Source of the DNA: Arthrobacter sp. PGP41
Lineage (GTDB): Bacteria; Actinomycetota; Actinomycetes; Actinomycetales; Micrococcaceae
Direction of reading: 5' to 3'
Assembly: GCF_002953935.1 (NCBI RefSeq)
Contig: NZ_CP026514.1
Coordinates: 2,294,001 to 2,358,000 of the forward strand
DNA length: 64,000 nt
Every line of letters begins with the position of its first letter. Position 1 is the stretch's first letter. The position numbers and the translations under genes are program-made. The notes under the pieces were generated by a model. The model worked only from the letters and a program-made list of their open reading frames with translations, was not told the origin of the DNA and did no database searches. Positions 45,512 to 58,830 of this stretch are shown in pieces.

Positions 45512-46590
45512 AGATTGTCATTGACGCACGATATACCCGGACAGACCACCACGACGGCATCAGCCGCTACGGCGCCAGCCTGATCGCCGCCACGGCCAAA
45601 ATCGCCGACGTATCCATGCTGGTCTCCGACGTCCGGCAACTAGCCCTTCTCCCCGACGTTCCCTACACCCTCATCGGCAGCCCGCTCTCGCCGTCGGAAC
45701 TGTTTGTTGCGCGAACCATCAACAAGCTCGGCGCCGACGTGGTGGTGTGCCCCATGCAGACGATGGGAACGTGGGGCCGCAAGTACGGACTGGTCCTGAC
45801 CCTCCATGACCTCATCTACTATGAACACCCGGCCCCGCCAGGCTTCCTCCCCGCGCCGGTGCGGCTGCTGTGGCGGCTGTACCACAAGGCATTCTGGCCG
45901 CAGCGGCTTCTCCTCAACCGCGCCGATACCGTGGCCACCATCAGCAAAACCACTGCAGCGCTGATCGCAAAGTACCGGCTGACGCGCCGTCCGGTGCGGA
46001 TCATCAGCAACGCCCCCCAGCCGGGCCAGGATCACATGCCCCCGCGCGCTGAGGCCGGGGCCGAACGCTCACTCGTCTACATGGGGTCCTTCATGCCCTA
46101 CAAGAATGTGGAAACCATGGTGGCGGGGATGGCCTCACTTCCCGGCTACACGCTTCACCTGCTCAGCCGGATTACCCCCGAGCGCCGCGCCGAACTGGAG
46201 AAGCTCGTCCCGCCCGGAGCCCGGGTGGTGTTCCACAACGGCGTCAGCGACGAGGAATACCACGCGCTCCTTCGCACCGCCTCGGCGCTGGTAAGCCTGT
46301 CCAGGGCTGAAGGCTACGGGCTCCCCCTGGTGGAGGCGATGTCCCTGGGCACCCCCGTGATTGCCAGCGACATCCCTATTTTCCGGGAAGTTGGCGGAGA
46401 CGCCGCACTGTATGTTGATCCTGCATCCCCGGAGCAGTTTGCCGCCGCGGTGCACACCCTCCAGGACAACGTCCGCTGGCAGGACATATCACGGCGTTCC
46501 GCAAGCCGTGCCCGTGAGTTCAGCTGGGATGAATCGGCGCGCCAACTGGTGGATGTCGCACACGAAATCATGGTGCGGCGCCGGCGCTAG
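45508..46590 (+). CDS. Glycosyltransferase family 4 (GT-B fold)
   Basis: A 360-residue glycosyltransferase. The N-terminal half has DARYTRTDHHDGISRYG, a typical acceptor-side opening; the donor-binding half includes YMGSFMPYKNVETMVAGM, SRAEGYGLPLVEAMSLGTPVIASD (the E-x7-E region) and ALYVDPASPEQFAAAV. It probably uses a nucleotide-activated sugar to build a glycolipid, polysaccharide or mannosylated product. GTG at 45508 overlaps the hydrolase stop. Its stop lies 11 bp from the convergent priA. Confidence 0.9.
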   Translation: MKIVIDARYTRTDHHDGISRYGASLIAATAKIADVSMLVSDVRQLALLPDVPYTLIGSPLSPSELFVARTINKLGADVVVCPMQTMGTWGRKYGLVLTLHDLIYYEHPAPPGFLPAPVRLLWRLYHKAFWPQRLLLNRADTVATISKTTAALIAKYRLTRRPVRIISNAPQPGQDHMPPRAEAGAERSLVYMGSFMPYKNVETMVAGMASLPGYTLHLLSRITPERRAELEKLVPPGARVVFHNGVSDEEYHALLRTASALVSLSRAEGYGLPLVEAMSLGTPVIASDIPIFREVGGDAALYVDPASPEQFAAAVHTLQDNVRWQDISRRSASRAREFSWDESARQLVDVAHEIMVRRRR

Positions 46591-46601
46591 CGAACTGCCT
46601 G

Positions 46602-48665
46602 CTAGAGCACGTCAACGCCGTCCAGCCGGAGCTGGAAAGGTTCAGCGGATCGCTTCGCCGCTGCAGCCGCCCGGGCGACCCGCAGCACGCGGGTCACGGT
46701 GGCTGCCTGGCCATACGGGAAAAAGAGCAGGGTGCGCACATCCTCCACCGAGCGGCGGGAGGAGGGCGGCCCGTGGAGCACCACGGGTGCCGGCCCGGCG
46801 GTCCGAAGGGCGATTCCCGCGGAGCCAAGCTCCGCCGCCACGGCGGCTGTGTACTGCTCGACAGCGGCCCTCGGCCCTGTAGCCGACGCGATGCGGACCG
46901 CCGGGGGAAGCTGCAGCTCCGACCGCAGGGAGAGTTCCCTGTGCGCATATCCGGCAGGATCCCAGCGAAGCAGGGCGCCGACTGCAGCCGTGTCCGCGGC
47001 CGTGACCACCACCACGCCGCCGTCCTGGGCAGGTCGGACCAGTACAGCGGCGTTGAACCACCGCCGGACAGTGTCCTCGCCGGCCCGCAAAGTTTCGCGC
47101 CGCAGCAAGGAATCGCCGTCCAGCAGCAACGCAGCAGCGTATCCGCCCGGGGCCACCGGTTCGGCTCCCACAGTCGCGACCACCAGTGCCTTGCCCGGAC
47201 CGACTGCCGCTTTTACATGGTCGCCGGAAGATGTAATGACGGTTTTCCCCGGGAAGGCGCGGCCGAGTTCCTCGGCGGTCCTGATGGCCCCGGTGGCTCC
47301 CTTGCGCAGCCGCCGGCCTCCGCAGTGCCCGCAATGCCAGTCCGGCGCTGGCGTGGAGCACCACCGGCACTGGGGCATGGCTGAAGTACCGCTGGCGCCC
47401 GCAACCGCCAACGGTCCCTGGCAGGTGCCGCAGCGCGCCGGCTCACGGCAGGTTTCACAGGCCAACGACGGCGCATAACCCGCCCGGGCAACCTGGACAA
47501 GGACCGGTCCGCGTTCCAGCCCTTCCTTGGCTGCACGCCAGGCAGCGCCCGGAAGGCGGGCGATCCTCGCAAGCGGGTCCCGCTCCTGTTCAAAGCTGTC
47601 CGCCGTATTCACCACCCGCGGAACCGTCCGCCGAACCTCGGGGCGGTCCGCCTCTACGGCCAGCGCCCAGCCTGCTTCCACCAGCCGCTGGCTTTCGGTG
47701 CTGCGGGCATGCCCTGCAAGGAGGCAGGCGGTGCCTTCCTGCTCAGCGCGCAGGAGCAGGACCTCGCGGGCGTGCGCGTAAGGGGCGCGTTGCTCGATGT
47801 GGAGGTCGTCGCCGTCGTCCCAACAGGCCACCAGGCCCAGGTCCTTGACGGGCGCAAAGGCTGCTGACCTGGTACCGATGGCCACCCGCGCGGTCCCGGC
47901 CAAAAGATTCAGGAAGCTCCGGTACCGCGGGGTGGGACCGTCGTCGGCCGTCAACCGTGCTACCGCGTTCTCCGGCACCAGGGTCCGTAAGGCATCCTCA
48001 AGCCGGTCGAGGTCGCGGTAGTCCGGGACCACCACCACAGCGCCCCGGCCCGCGGCGTAGGCAGCGGCGACCGCCTCCGCCAGCAGGTCCGGCCACCCCC
48101 CTGCACCAAATCCCTTAAGCGGGTTCAGCACCGCACGGGGGGAGCCGCCGCCGGCAAGGTGGCGCAGGAACGGCAGTCCGTTGCGGTAGGAGGCCCAGGC
48201 ACTCGCCGCAAACCGGTCCGTCCCGGACCCGGAAGGCTGATCCGAACCCGGGGCAGCTCCTGCGGTATCAACCGGCTGCGCAGCATCAACCGGGTCCGCG
48301 GCACCATTTTGCTCGGTGGCAGCAAACTCCTTTTCCAGCCGGGCCACGCGGGGCGGGACAGCGACGCGAAGAACGTCGCTGACTGTTCCCGCGTAGCGCG
48401 CCGCCACTGATGTGGCGAGTTCCCTGACAGCGGGCGTGAGGACAGGCACCGGGGAGACGATTTTCGCCAGCGGCACCAGGGTGTGTCCGGCGTCGGACTC
48501 CGCCACGCGCTCCATGATGAACCCGTTAAGGTCCTGGCCGTTGAATTTGACCTTGACCCGGACCCCCGGCTTGGCGGATTCGTCGAGGGCCTCCGGAACC
48601 CCATAGTCGAAAAGCCTGTCCAGGTGCGGAAGGGAGGATTCCACCAGCACCTTGGCCACGGGCAT
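46602..48665 (-). CDS. priA: Probable primosomal protein N' (PriA), helicase motifs absent
   Basis: 687 residues from ATG 48665. It has the PriA DNA-binding start (RVKVKFNGQDLNGFIMERV) and paired Cys motifs of the zinc domain (CETC, CGTC, CRWCSTPAPDWHCGHC), but no Walker A GxGKT or DExH box; the positions where ATPase motifs belong contain AAYAAGRGAVVVVPDYRDLD. Actinobacterial PriA is known to lack helicase motifs. In-frame conserved-looking sequence extends upstream (LLQGFPSAPRPSGPQL), and an AUC codon at 48780-48782 has GGAGG 8 nt ahead, so the real start may be there, giving 726 residues. Confidence 0.88.
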   Translation of the reverse strand: MPVAKVLVESSLPHLDRLFDYGVPEALDESAKPGVRVKVKFNGQDLNGFIMERVAESDAGHTLVPLAKIVSPVPVLTPAVRELATSVAARYAGTVSDVLRVAVPPRVARLEKEFAATEQNGAADPVDAAQPVDTAGAAPGSDQPSGSGTDRFAASAWASYRNGLPFLRHLAGGGSPRAVLNPLKGFGAGGWPDLLAEAVAAAYAAGRGAVVVVPDYRDLDRLEDALRTLVPENAVARLTADDGPTPRYRSFLNLLAGTARVAIGTRSAAFAPVKDLGLVACWDDGDDLHIEQRAPYAHAREVLLLRAEQEGTACLLAGHARSTESQRLVEAGWALAVEADRPEVRRTVPRVVNTADSFEQERDPLARIARLPGAAWRAAKEGLERGPVLVQVARAGYAPSLACETCREPARCGTCQGPLAVAGASGTSAMPQCRWCSTPAPDWHCGHCGGRRLRKGATGAIRTAEELGRAFPGKTVITSSGDHVKAAVGPGKALVVATVGAEPVAPGGYAAALLLDGDSLLRRETLRAGEDTVRRWFNAAVLVRPAQDGGVVVVTAADTAAVGALLRWDPAGYAHRELSLRSELQLPPAVRIASATGPRAAVEQYTAAVAAELGSAGIALRTAGPAPVVLHGPPSSRRSVEDVRTLLFFPYGQAATVTRVLRVARAAAAAKRSAEPFQLRLDGVDVL

Positions 48666-48868
48666 GTTCTTTGACAGCTGCGGTCCTGACGGCCGGGGCG
48701 CGGAAGGAAACCCCTGCAGGAGGGTAGGCTGAACGCCACCCGGGACGTCCAGGAAAGGCTTGAGGGTCCTGTCAGTAGCGATGGCAGTTACCTCCGTTCA
48801 GCTCCCGGGTGGACATGACCAGCCAACCACACGGCAGCGACATTCCGCCGAAGGCATGGTGCCCAGGC

Positions 48869-48897
48869 AAAAGGCCCGGGGCGGCCCACCGGGGCTT
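48869..48897 (-). terminator. metK terminator
   Basis: On the metK strand the stop codon leads directly into AAGCCCCGG, an 8-9 nt loop, and CCGGGCCTT with one mismatch, followed by TTG, so that four T residues end the stem. It lies upstream of priA and would separate metK from it. Confidence 0.55.
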
Positions 48898-50131
48898 AGG
48901 CGTTGAAAAACGCCTTCAAATCATCAACTCGGTCCAGCCGCTCCCAAGTAAAGTCCGGCTCATCGCGGCCAAAATGGCCGTGTGCCGCCGTCTTGGCATA
49001 GATGGGGCGCTTCAGGTCCAGCGCATCGATGATGGCGCGGGGGCGCAGGTCGAAAATCTCCGCGATGGCGGCACTGATCCGGGCAGGATCAACGGTTTCG
49101 GTACCGAAGGTTTCCACGTAGGTGCCAACCGGACGGGCCTGGCCAATGGCGTACGCAATCTGGATCTCGGCGCGTTTGGCGAGTCCTGCCGCCACCACGT
49201 TCTTGGCAACCCACCGCATGGCGTAAGCAGCCGAACGGTCCACCTTGGACGGGTCCTTGCCGGAGAAGGCGCCGCCGCCGTGCCGGGCCATGCCGCCATA
49301 CGTGTCAACGATGATCTTGCGGCCGGTGAGGCCGGCGTCGCCCACGGGTCCGCCAATGACGAACTCACCGGCCGGGTTGAGGATATTTCGCACCCGGGAC
49401 AGGTCCAGGTTGGCGCCTGCGAGGACCGGTTCGATGACGATCGACGCGAGGTCGGCCCGGAGCTGGTTCAGGCTTGCACCTTCGGCGTGCTGGCTTGAGA
49501 TAACCACGGTTTCCACCGAGACCGGAACGTCTTTGTCGTATCCGACAGTCACCTGGGTCTTGCCGTCCGGACGCAGGTAGGCCAACTGGCCCGACTTGCG
49601 CACTTCGGTGAGGCGCTCGGACAACCGGTGTGCCAGCCAGATGGGCAGGGGCATGTAGGAGGGGGTTTCGTCGCTGGCGTAGCCGAACATGAGGCCCTGG
49701 TCGCCGGCGCCCTGAAGGTCGTAATCGTCTTCCTGGCGCCCTTCACGGGCCTCCAGCGAGTTGAACACGCCGCCGGCGATGTCGTTGGACTGCTGGCCGA
49801 TGGACACGGACACGCCGCAGCGGGCGCCGTCGAATCCGTTGGCCGAGGAGTCATAGCCGATGCCCAGGATGGTTTCACGCACGATCTGGGGAATCTCCAC
49901 GTAGGCATCGGTGGTGACTTCGCCAGCAACGTGGACCAGGCCTGTGGTGGCCATCGTCTCCACCGCCACCCGGGATTCGGGGTCGGCGGCCAGCAGTGCG
50001 TCCAGGATGGCGTCACTGATCTGGTCGCAGATCTTGTCCGGGTGTCCCTCGGTAACCGACTCGGAAGTGAAGAGCCTGAGCGCGGGAGGCATGGCCCCGG
50101 AAGTCTGGGGAAGGTGCAGCGGTAAAGTCAC
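48896..50131 (-). CDS. metK: S-adenosylmethionine synthetase
   Basis: A 411-residue methionine adenosyltransferase. Signature motifs [12 protein letters not shown] (ATP/methionine site) and [16 protein letters not shown] (P-loop-like) are both intact, as is [21 protein letters not shown] near the start. GTG at 50131 is preceded by AAGGTAG. It stands 86 bp after coaBC. No SAM riboswitch is seen upstream; the gap has only a short 6-bp hairpin. Confidence 0.97.
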   Translation of the reverse strand: MTLPLHLPQTSGAMPPALRLFTSESVTEGHPDKICDQISDAILDALLAADPESRVAVETMATTGLVHVAGEVTTDAYVEIPQIVRETILGIGYDSSANGFDGARCGVSVSIGQQSNDIAGGVFNSLEAREGRQEDDYDLQGAGDQGLMFGYASDETPSYMPLPIWLAHRLSERLTEVRKSGQLAYLRPDGKTQVTVGYDKDVPVSVETVVISSQHAEGASLNQLRADLASIVIEPVLAGANLDLSRVRNILNPAGEFVIGGPVGDAGLTGRKIIVDTYGGMARHGGGAFSGKDPSKVDRSAAYAMRWVAKNVVAAGLAKRAEIQIAYAIGQARPVGTYVETFGTETVDPARISAAIAEIFDLRPRAIIDALDLKRPIYAKTAAHGHFGRDEPDFTWERLDRVDDLKAFFNA

Positions 50132-50217
50132 TCAACTACCTTACTGGTTGGAATACGCCCGCCCCGCAGGAGACGCCGGGAGATGTCTCCGTGCTAAGCG
50201 AACGTGGGCTGAAACAC

Positions 50218-51459
50218 TCAGGCGCGGGGCGAAACGGCATTCAGTTCAAAGGCTATCCGGCTGATGATGGCCGCCGATACCTCGGTCTTGGTTCCGGACG
50301 CCTCCTGTGGTTCGGAGCCGGAGCGGGCCAGGATGACAACCGAATTGGTGTCCTGGCCAAACACTTTGTCCGTCCCCACATGGTTGACCACCAGCAGGTC
50401 GCAGCCCTTGCGCTGCAGCTTCGCTTCGGCGTGCGCCAGGACATCGCCGTCGCTGTCTCCGGTTTCCGCGGCGAAGCCGACAATCAGCTGGTGTCCCTCC
50501 CCCCGGGCGGTGCTGTTGCGCAGTTCCACGAGCTCCTGCAGGATGTCCGGGTTGCGGACCAGCGCGATGACCGGATCGGCATGGCCGTCACGCTTCTTGA
50601 TCTTGGTGTCCGAGACCTCCGCGGGGCGGAAGTCCGCCACTGCCGCGGACATGATAACGACGTCGGAAACAGCTGCCGCTGCCAGCGCCGCCTCCCGCAA
50701 TTGCAGGGCGGTCTCCACCTGGACAACCTCGACGCCTGCCGGCGGCGGGACTTCCATATGGGCTGCGAGCAGCCGGACGGTTGCTCCTGCATTCCGGGCG
50801 GCTACGGCCAGGGCGACGCCCTGCTTGCCCGAGGACCTGTTGCCGAGGAACCGCACCGGGTCCAGCGGCTCGCGGGTGCCGCCCGCGCTGATGGTGACGG
50901 TGCGGCCGGCCAGCGGGAGCTGGAAGTCCTGCTGCCCCTCCACCAGGGCCATGGCTGCGGCAAAAATGGCTTCCGGCTCGGGGAGCCGGCCGGGCCCTGA
51001 ATCTGCGCCCGTGAGCCGTCCGGTGGCCGGCTCCAGGACCGCGGCCCCGCGCCCGCGGAGGGTTTCGACGTTGGCGCGGGTTGCCGCGTGCTGCCACATT
51101 TCGGTGTGCATTGCGGGGGCGAACAGCACCGGTCCGTGAGCCATCAGCAGTGTGTTGGTCAGGAGGTCTCCGGCCTGTCCGGTGGCAGCCTTCGCCAGGA
51201 GGTCTGCCGTGGCCGGAGCGACGACCACGAGGTCCGCCTCGTGGCCGAGGCGCACGTGGTTGACCTGGTGGACGTCGTCGAAGACGCTGTTGCTGACCGG
51301 ATTCCCGGACAGTGCCTCCCAGGTGGCGGTGCCCACAAACCGTGTGGATGCCTCCGTGGGAATCACGGTCACGTTGTGCCCGGCTTCAGTAAAAAGCCGG
51401 AGGAGCGACGCCACCTTGTAGGCGGCAATCCCTCCCCCGACTCCGAGGACTATGCGCAC
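50218..51459 (-). CDS. coaBC: Phosphopantothenoylcysteine decarboxylase / phosphopantothenate-cysteine ligase
   Basis: A 413-residue bifunctional enzyme for two steps of coenzyme A synthesis. The CoaC half has the flavoprotein start VLGVGGGIAAYKVASLLR, the His of HQVNHVRLG and FAPAMHTEMW. The CoaB half begins near VTISAGGTREPLDPVRFLGNRSSG and has KIKKRDG for CTP. GTG at 51459 has GGAGG upstream. It follows rpoZ by 34 bp in the order gmk-rpoZ-coaBC-metK. Confidence 0.96.
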   Translation of the reverse strand: MRIVLGVGGGIAAYKVASLLRLFTEAGHNVTVIPTEASTRFVGTATWEALSGNPVSNSVFDDVHQVNHVRLGHEADLVVVAPATADLLAKAATGQAGDLLTNTLLMAHGPVLFAPAMHTEMWQHAATRANVETLRGRGAAVLEPATGRLTGADSGPGRLPEPEAIFAAAMALVEGQQDFQLPLAGRTVTISAGGTREPLDPVRFLGNRSSGKQGVALAVAARNAGATVRLLAAHMEVPPPAGVEVVQVETALQLREAALAAAAVSDVVIMSAAVADFRPAEVSDTKIKKRDGHADPVIALVRNPDILQELVELRNSTARGEGHQLIVGFAAETGDSDGDVLAHAEAKLQRKGCDLLVVNHVGTDKVFGQDTNSVVILARSGSEPQEASGTKTEVSAAIISRIAFELNAVSPRA

Positions 51460-51493
51460 GTGACCTCCGTCAACAGCACGTCAGGCGGCAGTT

Positions 51494-51754
51494 TTAGTCT
51501 GCAGGCTGGATCGGCGTGGAGACCAGCTTGCCTTCGTTGATCTCGCGGAGCGCGATCGAGAGGGACTTCTCGTTCAGCTTGGTGTCAACCAGCGGGCCGA
51601 CGTACTCGAAAAGGCCCTCGTGCAGCTGGGCGTAGTAAGCGTTGATCTGACGAGCACGCTTGGCACCGAAGATCACCAGGCCGTACTTGGAATCTGCCGC
51701 TTCGAGCAGCGAGTCGATCGGCGGGTTGATGATGCCTTCAAGGTTCGTGGACAC
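51494..51754 (-). CDS. rpoZ: RNA polymerase subunit omega
   Basis: An 86-residue omega subunit that helps assemble RNA polymerase by chaperoning the beta' subunit. [35 protein letters not shown] contains the conserved first helix region; the conserved stretch near the end is [20 protein letters not shown] at 51754 with GGAGAATTC upstream; 15 bp after gmk. Confidence 0.97.
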   Translation of the reverse strand: MSTNLEGIINPPIDSLLEAADSKYGLVIFGAKRARQINAYYAQLHEGLFEYVGPLVDTKLNEKSLSIALREINEGKLVSTPIQPAD

Positions 51755-51769
51755 GAATTCTCCAAAGTT

Positions 51770-52366
51770 CTAGCGGGTTGACGGTTCCGGCAAACCGTGC
51801 GGATGCGGGGTCAGCCCCATGAGTGAAACTAGCTCGTCCGCTGCCCGGCGAACGTCGTCATTGATGACGGTATGGTCGAACTCCGGTTCAGCAGCAAGTT
51901 CCAGTTTAGCGGTTTCCAGGCGCCGCTGCTGTTCCTCGGGGGTTTCGGTGCCCCGGCCCACCAGGCGGCGGACCATTTCGTCCCAGCTGGGCGGGGCAAG
52001 GAACACGAACTGGGCGTCCGGGACAGCGGCCTTCACCTGCCGCGCACCCTGCAGGTCGATTTCCAGGAGCACGGACCGGCCCTCGGCGATGGCCTGGTTC
52101 ACCGTGCTCTTCAGGGTCCCATAGGTGTTTTGGCCGTGGACCACTGCCCATTCCAGGAGTTCGCCCTCGACGATGAGTTTTTCGAACTCTTCCTTGGACT
52201 TGAAAAAGTAGTGGACCCCGTCCTGCTCGCCGGGGCGGGGTGCACGGGTGGTGGCGGATACCGACAGCCAGACCTCGGGATAGTTGTCCCGGATATAGGT
52301 GGACACGGTGCCTTTGCCAACAGCCGTCGGACCAGCGAGGACTGTCAGTCCGGGTTTCTTGCTCAC
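51770..52366 (-). CDS. gmk: Guanylate kinase
   Basis: A 198-residue enzyme converting GMP to GDP with ATP. P-loop [17 protein letters not shown] (Ala for the more usual Ser/Gly in the loop, as in other actinobacteria); GMP-binding [19 protein letters not shown]; the LID region [20 protein letters not shown] start at 52366. 46 bp after mihF on the same strand. Confidence 0.97.
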   Translation of the reverse strand: MSKKPGLTVLAGPTAVGKGTVSTYIRDNYPEVWLSVSATTRAPRPGEQDGVHYFFKSKEEFEKLIVEGELLEWAVVHGQNTYGTLKSTVNQAIAEGRSVLLEIDLQGARQVKAAVPDAQFVFLAPPSWDEMVRRLVGRGTETPEEQQRRLETAKLELAAEPEFDHTVINDDVRRAADELVSLMGLTPHPHGLPEPSTR

Positions 52367-52412
52367 GTATTCCTTTGCCGGGGTTTGGGGTAAAGCGGGC
52401 TTACGGCCCGCC

Positions 52413-52730
52413 CTAATTCTCGTCTATAAAATCTACCAGCGCCCGGCGCTGGTGAACGCCCAGGCCACGGACCCTGCGGGAAGCGGCGATTCCCAACTGG
52501 CCCATGATCGCCGCGGCGCGGACCTTTCCGATGCCCGGAAGTGCCTCCAGCAGTTCGGAAACCCTCATCCGCGCCAGTGCATCGTCCTGCTGCGCGGAGT
52601 CGATGATGTCCGCGCAGGACCTCTTGCCGTTCTTCAGGCTTTCCTTGGCCGCCGCGCGGGTGGCCCTGGCTGCTGCTGCCTTGTTCAGGGCGTCAGCCCG
52701 TTCCGACGCGGATAACGGTCGCAGGACCAT
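52413..52730 (-). CDS. mihF: Integration host factor, actinobacterial type
   Basis: A 105-residue nucleoid protein of the mIHF/sIHF type, unrelated in fold to E. coli IHF. The helix-two-turn-helix region is [25 protein letters not shown] and the C-terminus [18 protein letters not shown] contacts DNA. ATG at 52730. It precedes gmk, its usual neighbour, and follows pyrF after 111 bp that contain a perfect palindrome. Confidence 0.95.
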   Translation of the reverse strand: MVLRPLSASERADALNKAAAARATRAAAKESLKNGKRSCADIIDSAQQDDALARMRVSELLEALPGIGKVRAAAIMGQLGIAASRRVRGLGVHQRRALVDFIDEN

Positions 52731-52758
52731 GTGGGCACCCCCGGATTCGGCGGACTGT

Positions 52759-52782
52759 GTCCAAGGGCGGCCGCCCTTGGAC
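52759..52782. repeat. 24-bp perfect palindrome between pyrF and mihF
   Basis: GTCCAAGGGCGG followed directly by its complement. It has no spacer and no T-tract. It could fold as a hairpin that ends the pyr transcript or act as a protein-binding site for mihF. It lies 59 bp after the pyrF stop and 28 bp before mihF. Confidence 0.6.
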
Positions 52783-52841
52783 CTGTCCTGAAACTACCCT
52801 TTGGTGCTGCCCGAATCAATGCATCCGGTGAAAACACGCCG

Positions 52842-53706
52842 CTATTCGCTGCGTAGGCCGTCCAGTGTCCGCTGCGCGGCGTCCCGCAGGCTGCCCAGGT
52901 CCGGCCCGGCGGACAGGATGTCCCGGCTCGATGTTCCGAGGACCTGCGGATAGGCGGTACCGAAGGTGGCGCGGAGGTCGGCAGGCGTGGCTCCCTGCGC
53001 CCCGAGGCCCGGCGCCAAGAGCGGGCCTCGAACCGCAGCCAGGTCCAGCTCCAGTTCGGCGAGAGCCGAGCCCACGGTTGCACCCACCACCAGGCCCACA
53101 GAACCCAGGCTCCCGGGGTAGCGCCGGTTTTCCGCCGCGGCAGCTTCCACAATCCGGCGTGCTACCGAATCCGCTCCCCCGACATGCTGAACGGAGGGGC
53201 CTTCGGGGTTGGACGTCAGTGCAAGGACAAAGACGCCGCGGCCGGTCTCTGCAGCTAGGTCCAGGGCTGGCCGCAGCGACTCAAAGCCGAGGTACGGGCT
53301 CAGTGTCACAGAATCAGCCGCCAGCGGGGATCCGTCCCGGAGCCAGGCGTCGGCATAGGCCGCCATGGTGGAACCGATGTCTCCGCGCTTGGCATCCGCG
53401 ATGGTGAGCACCGACTCATCGCGCGCTTCGGCAAGGAGTTCCTCCAGCACGGCCATCCCGGCGGAGCCGTGGCGCTCGTACAGCGCCACCTGCGGCTTGA
53501 TGGCGGCAGCGAGCGAACCCACGGCCTCCAAAACCGTCAGCGAAAACCGCCTCAGCCCGTCGGCGTCGTCGTCCAGCCCCCAGGCCTTCAAGAGCACTGG
53601 GTGCGGATCGATGCCGACGCAGAGCGGACCCCGGGCGGCCATGGCTGCGCCAAGCCGGGAGCCGAAGGGCTCCCGGCCCTGCACTTCAGCGGACGCTGGT
53701 GCCTGC

Positions 53707-53714
<8 letters not shown>
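52842..53714 (-). CDS. pyrF: Orotidine 5'-phosphate decarboxylase
   Basis: A 290-residue enzyme making UMP, of the longer group (type 2) found in actinobacteria. The catalytic [11 protein letters not shown] provides Lys and Asp; the start [11 protein letters not shown] holds the first β-strand Asp. GTG at 53714 overlaps the carB stop by 8 bp, so translation is coupled. The frame is open to 53942 within carB but without homology. Last gene of the pyr operon. Confidence 0.95.
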
Positions 53715-57020
<3,306 letters not shown>

Positions 57021-57021
<1 letters not shown>

Positions 57022-58304
57022 TACTTCTTGTCCTCAGTCTTGTTGTCGTCGTTGTGGCCGGTACCGGCAGCGGGGTGGGCGGAGTCCACCGGTTCCTTCG
57101 ACAGGTTGGCGGTCCTGCCGTCCCGGGTGCCCTCCATCAGTTCAATGAAGCGGTCAAAGAGGTAGGCGGCGTCGTGGGGTCCAGCGGCTGCTTCCGGGTG
57201 GTACTGGACGGAGAAGGCGGGGATGTCCAGGCAGGCGAGGCCTTCCACCACATCGTCGTTCAGGCTGACGTGGCTGACCTCAACGCGGCCGTAACGTGCC
57301 TCCGGCGCCTGCGTGGCGCCGTCGAGCGGTGCATCAACGGCAAAGCCGTGGTTCTGGGAGGTGATCTCCACCTTGCCGGTGCGGCGGTCCAGGACGGGCT
57401 GGTTGATACCGCGGTGGCCGTACTTGAGCTTGTAGGTGCCGAAGCCGAGCGCGCGGCCCAGGATCTGGTTCCCGAAGCAGATGCCGAAGTAGGGCAGCTT
57501 TTCGTCCAGGACGGAGCGGAGGAGCTTGACCTGGGCGTCGGCCGTGGCGGGGTCGCCGGGGCCGTTGGACATAAAGAAACCGTCGGGGTTGACGGCCTTG
57601 ACGTCTGCCAGGGTGGCGGTGGCCGGAAGCACGTGCACGCGGACGCCGCGCTCGGCGAACCGGACCGGGGTCATGGCCTTGATGCCAAGGTCGATGGCGG
57701 CGATGCTGAAGCGGGGTTCGCCGTCCCAGCCGTGGTCCCTGGGTTCCACCACGTAGGCTTCGTCGATACTGACTTCCTCGGCCAGCCGGGCGCCTTCCAT
57801 CGGGGCGCTGGCCAGTACGGCGTCGAGCAGTTCCTTGTCCGTGGCCTCGGCGGCCTCGCCGGAGAAGATGCCGGCGCGCATGGTCTTGTGTTCGCGCAGG
57901 TGGCGGGTGATGGCGCGGGTGTCCACGCCCTGGATGCCGACGATGCCCTGCGCCACCAGCTCCTCGTCCAGCGAACGCTCGGAGCGCCAGTTGGAGGGAC
58001 GGCGGGCGGCATCCCGGACGACATAGCCGGCCACCCAGATGCGGCGGGACTCGGCGTCCTCATTGTTCACGCCGGTGTTGCCGATGTGCGGTGCGGTCTG
58101 CACCACGAGCTGGCGGGCGTAGGAGGGGTCCGTAATGGTCTCCTGGTAGCCGGTCATGCCGGTGGCGAAGACTGCTTCGCCCAGCGCGGTTCCGGTGGCG
58201 CCGTAGCTGCTTCCGCGGAAGATGCGGCCGTCTTCGAGCACCAGCGCAGCGGGAGCTGATACGGGAGCGGAAACTGGGGCGGTTACTGCGGTGTTTGTTG
58301 TCAC
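57021..58304 (-). CDS. carA: Carbamoyl-phosphate synthase small (glutaminase) subunit
   Basis: About 427 residues. The N-terminal CPSase domain ([18 protein letters not shown]) is followed by a class I glutaminase with nucleophile Cys in [12 protein letters not shown] and the His-x-Glu in VQYHPEA. GTG at 58304 is preferred, with GGAAAG upstream and 4 bp after the upstream stop; the ATG at 58328 would overlap the previous gene by 20 bp. The C-terminus is Lys/Asp-rich. Confidence 0.95.
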
Positions 58305-58308
58305 TGTC

Positions 58309-58830
58309 TTACTTTCCACTATTGGCATCAGCCGCGGGGGCCGAAGAGATCAATTCCTGAAGTGCTGCGATGAGCACGATCCTGTCCTCTGCGCGCCTGG
58401 TCCGGAAGCCGGTGTCCAGCACGTGGCTGCCGTGCTCCCATGCAAGGACCAGGAGGCCGTCCTTCTCCACGAACTTTCCGGCCATCCCGCTGTCCAGCCG
58501 GACGCCGGCCAGGGACGCCGCCGGGATGTAGAGCGCCGGAGCGCCGGAACGGTCAAAGAGGACGCCGTGCCTGTAGACCTCCAGCGTGGCATTGGTGCGG
58601 ATGCCCAGCGCATGCACTGCGATCCGGTCCAGCCAGTCACCGGCGGTGGTGGACGCTACGTACTGGCCCTCGGCGGCGGCGAACGGCTCCCCCGGCGCCT
58701 CCGGCACCACAGGCAACTGTTCGACGTCGGACTGGCGTCGGAGGCGGTTCCGCCAGCCCATCCAGATGAGGGCGAATGCTATGGCGATCAGGCCCAGCGT
58801 AATGAGCAGCGACAGTAGCTTGGTGTCCAT
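58309..58830 (-). CDS. Membrane-anchored protein between pyrC and carA
   Basis: 173 residues with one N-terminal membrane helix ([22 protein letters not shown]) and a soluble C-terminal domain with alternating strands ([43 protein letters not shown]) that looks like a PH-like barrel. A gene at this place is conserved in actinobacteria, including the mycobacterial pyr operon, but its function is unknown. The start ATG (58830) shares a base with the pyrC stop, so it is coupled to the operon. Confidence 0.82.
   Translation of the reverse strand: MDTKLLSLLITLGLIAIAFALIWMGWRNRLRRQSDVEQLPVVPEAPGEPFAAAEGQYVASTTAGDWLDRIAVHALGIRTNATLEVYRHGVLFDRSGAPALYIPAASLAGVRLDSGMAGKFVEKDGLLVLAWEHGSHVLDTGFRTRRAEDRIVLIAALQELISSAPAADANSGK

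Noticed and set aside
50132..50217. SAM riboswitch upstream of metK
   Set aside because: The gap is only 86 bp and holds one weak 6-bp hairpin; none of the conserved SAM-I/II/IV cores is present.
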